This document shows, one piece after another, positions 6,263-6,622 of a stretch of 6,622 bases of DNA. The notes beneath the pieces were generated by a model that ran no database searches, was not told where the DNA came from, and worked only from the letters and a program-made list of their open reading frames with translations. The stretch spans positions 1-6,622 of the forward strand of contig DSDR01000282.1 in assembly GCA_011048645.1 (NCBI GenBank), written 5' to 3'. A program made the position numbers and the translations under genes. The first letter of the stretch is position 1; every line of letters begins with the position of its first letter. This DNA comes from Phycisphaerales bacterium. GTDB taxonomy: Bacteria > Planctomycetota > Phycisphaerae > Sedimentisphaerales > Anaerohalosphaeraceae.

Positions 6263-6622
6263 TCAGCACGGTTGTGCTGTAAGATCATACCGATGACGCA
6301 GGATACGGACAGCCCCCAGTCCGATGGTCGTCAGCAGGAGCGATCCGGGCGCCGGTACGATGGGCGGCCTGTCCCAGGTCGTTACAAACGACTCACTGCC
6401 GCCGTTTGCAAAACCCTGGACATGAATGCCGATGCGCAGCGCACCTGAACTGATCTGATCCAGCACGTCCGCATAGGTGTACGGGACGGCCGGATTTGTG
6501 GTTATCCCTACCCATTCAAAGGGATTAACGCCGTTGTGCGGCGCGGGATCGGCGGCGCCGGCTGTCAATCCGGCGGTCGCTTGAAAATTCGGCGTTACAT
6601 TGTTCCACCCCGGTACATTCGA
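6263..6622 (-). CDS. PEP-CTERM sorting-domain protein, C-terminal part (5' end outside window)
   Basis: The frame is open from the right edge to TGA at 6265-6263, giving 119 residues; the true start lies beyond the window (a TTG at 6568 is internal). Near the end is VPAPGSLLLTTIGLGAVRIL followed by RHR: a PEP-CTERM-like tripartite tail with a V-P-x-P motif, a short hydrophobic segment and a basic cluster. Known PEP-CTERM proteins are exported, cleaved by an exosortase and placed in the envelope or exopolysaccharide. The preceding stretch, RIGIHVQGFANGGSESFV, is a pattern I associate with the last strands of such extracellular proteins. Two details are unusual: Ala replaces the usual Glu of the PEP motif, and eight residues ending in Cys follow the basic cluster. 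No exosortase gene is in the window. A strong terminator follows immediately. Confidence 0.8.
   Translation of the reverse strand, partial: SNVPGWNNVTPNFQATAGLTAGAADPAPHNGVNPFEWVGITTNPAVPYTYADVLDQISSGALRIGIHVQGFANGGSESFVTTWDRPPIVPAPGSLLLTTIGLGAVRILRHRYDLTAQPC

Overview
The window looks like a chromosomal piece from an anaerobic or facultatively anaerobic member of the PVC superphylum, most likely a planctomycete of the Phycisphaerae type, with Kiritimatiellota or Lentisphaerota as alternatives. This rests on three family-level signals: a C-terminal H-X9-DG prepilin-like protein at the left edge, a PEP-CTERM-type protein at the right edge, and a Tat-exported Cys-type sulfatase. The oxygen-sensitive glycyl radical enzyme adds the anaerobic part. 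No ribosomal or other phylogenetic marker is present, so the assignment is an inference.

Layout, left to right. Bases 1-411 (+) hold the 3' end of the H-X9-DG protein gene. A three-gene unit on the minus strand converges on it with only 12 bases between the stops; in transcription order it is a radical-SAM activase (5196-4288), a HypD-like glycyl radical enzyme (4283-1920) and a sulfatase (1908-424). The three genes are 4 and 11 bases apart, so they almost certainly form one operon. An extended -10 promoter (5245-5253) and a run of nine G lie just upstream. Next, also on the minus strand, is an orphan lipopolysaccharide-kinase-like protein (6112-5297) with its own sigma70-like promoter. At the right edge is the 3' end of a PEP-CTERM protein gene (6622-6263), closed by a strong intrinsic terminator (6214-6256).

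Function. The glycyl radical enzyme has every active-site residue I recall for trans-4-hydroxy-L-proline dehydratase (HypD), in the same order and at nearly the same spacing, and nearly the same length. The best reading is dehydration of hydroxyproline to 1-pyrroline-5-carboxylate, with the activase installing the glycyl radical. The usual partner, pyrroline-5-carboxylate reductase (ProC), is not in the window; a sulfatase with a Tat signal follows instead. A plausible inferred role is the combined use of a hydroxyproline-rich, sulfated extracellular material: animal matrix (collagen plus sulfated glycosaminoglycans) or algal/plant hydroxyproline-rich glycoproteins with sulfated glycans. The sulfatase would act outside the cytoplasm and the radical enzyme inside. 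No mobile element, CRISPR array, tRNA or rRNA was seen, and no stretch longer than about 150 bases lacks a gene.
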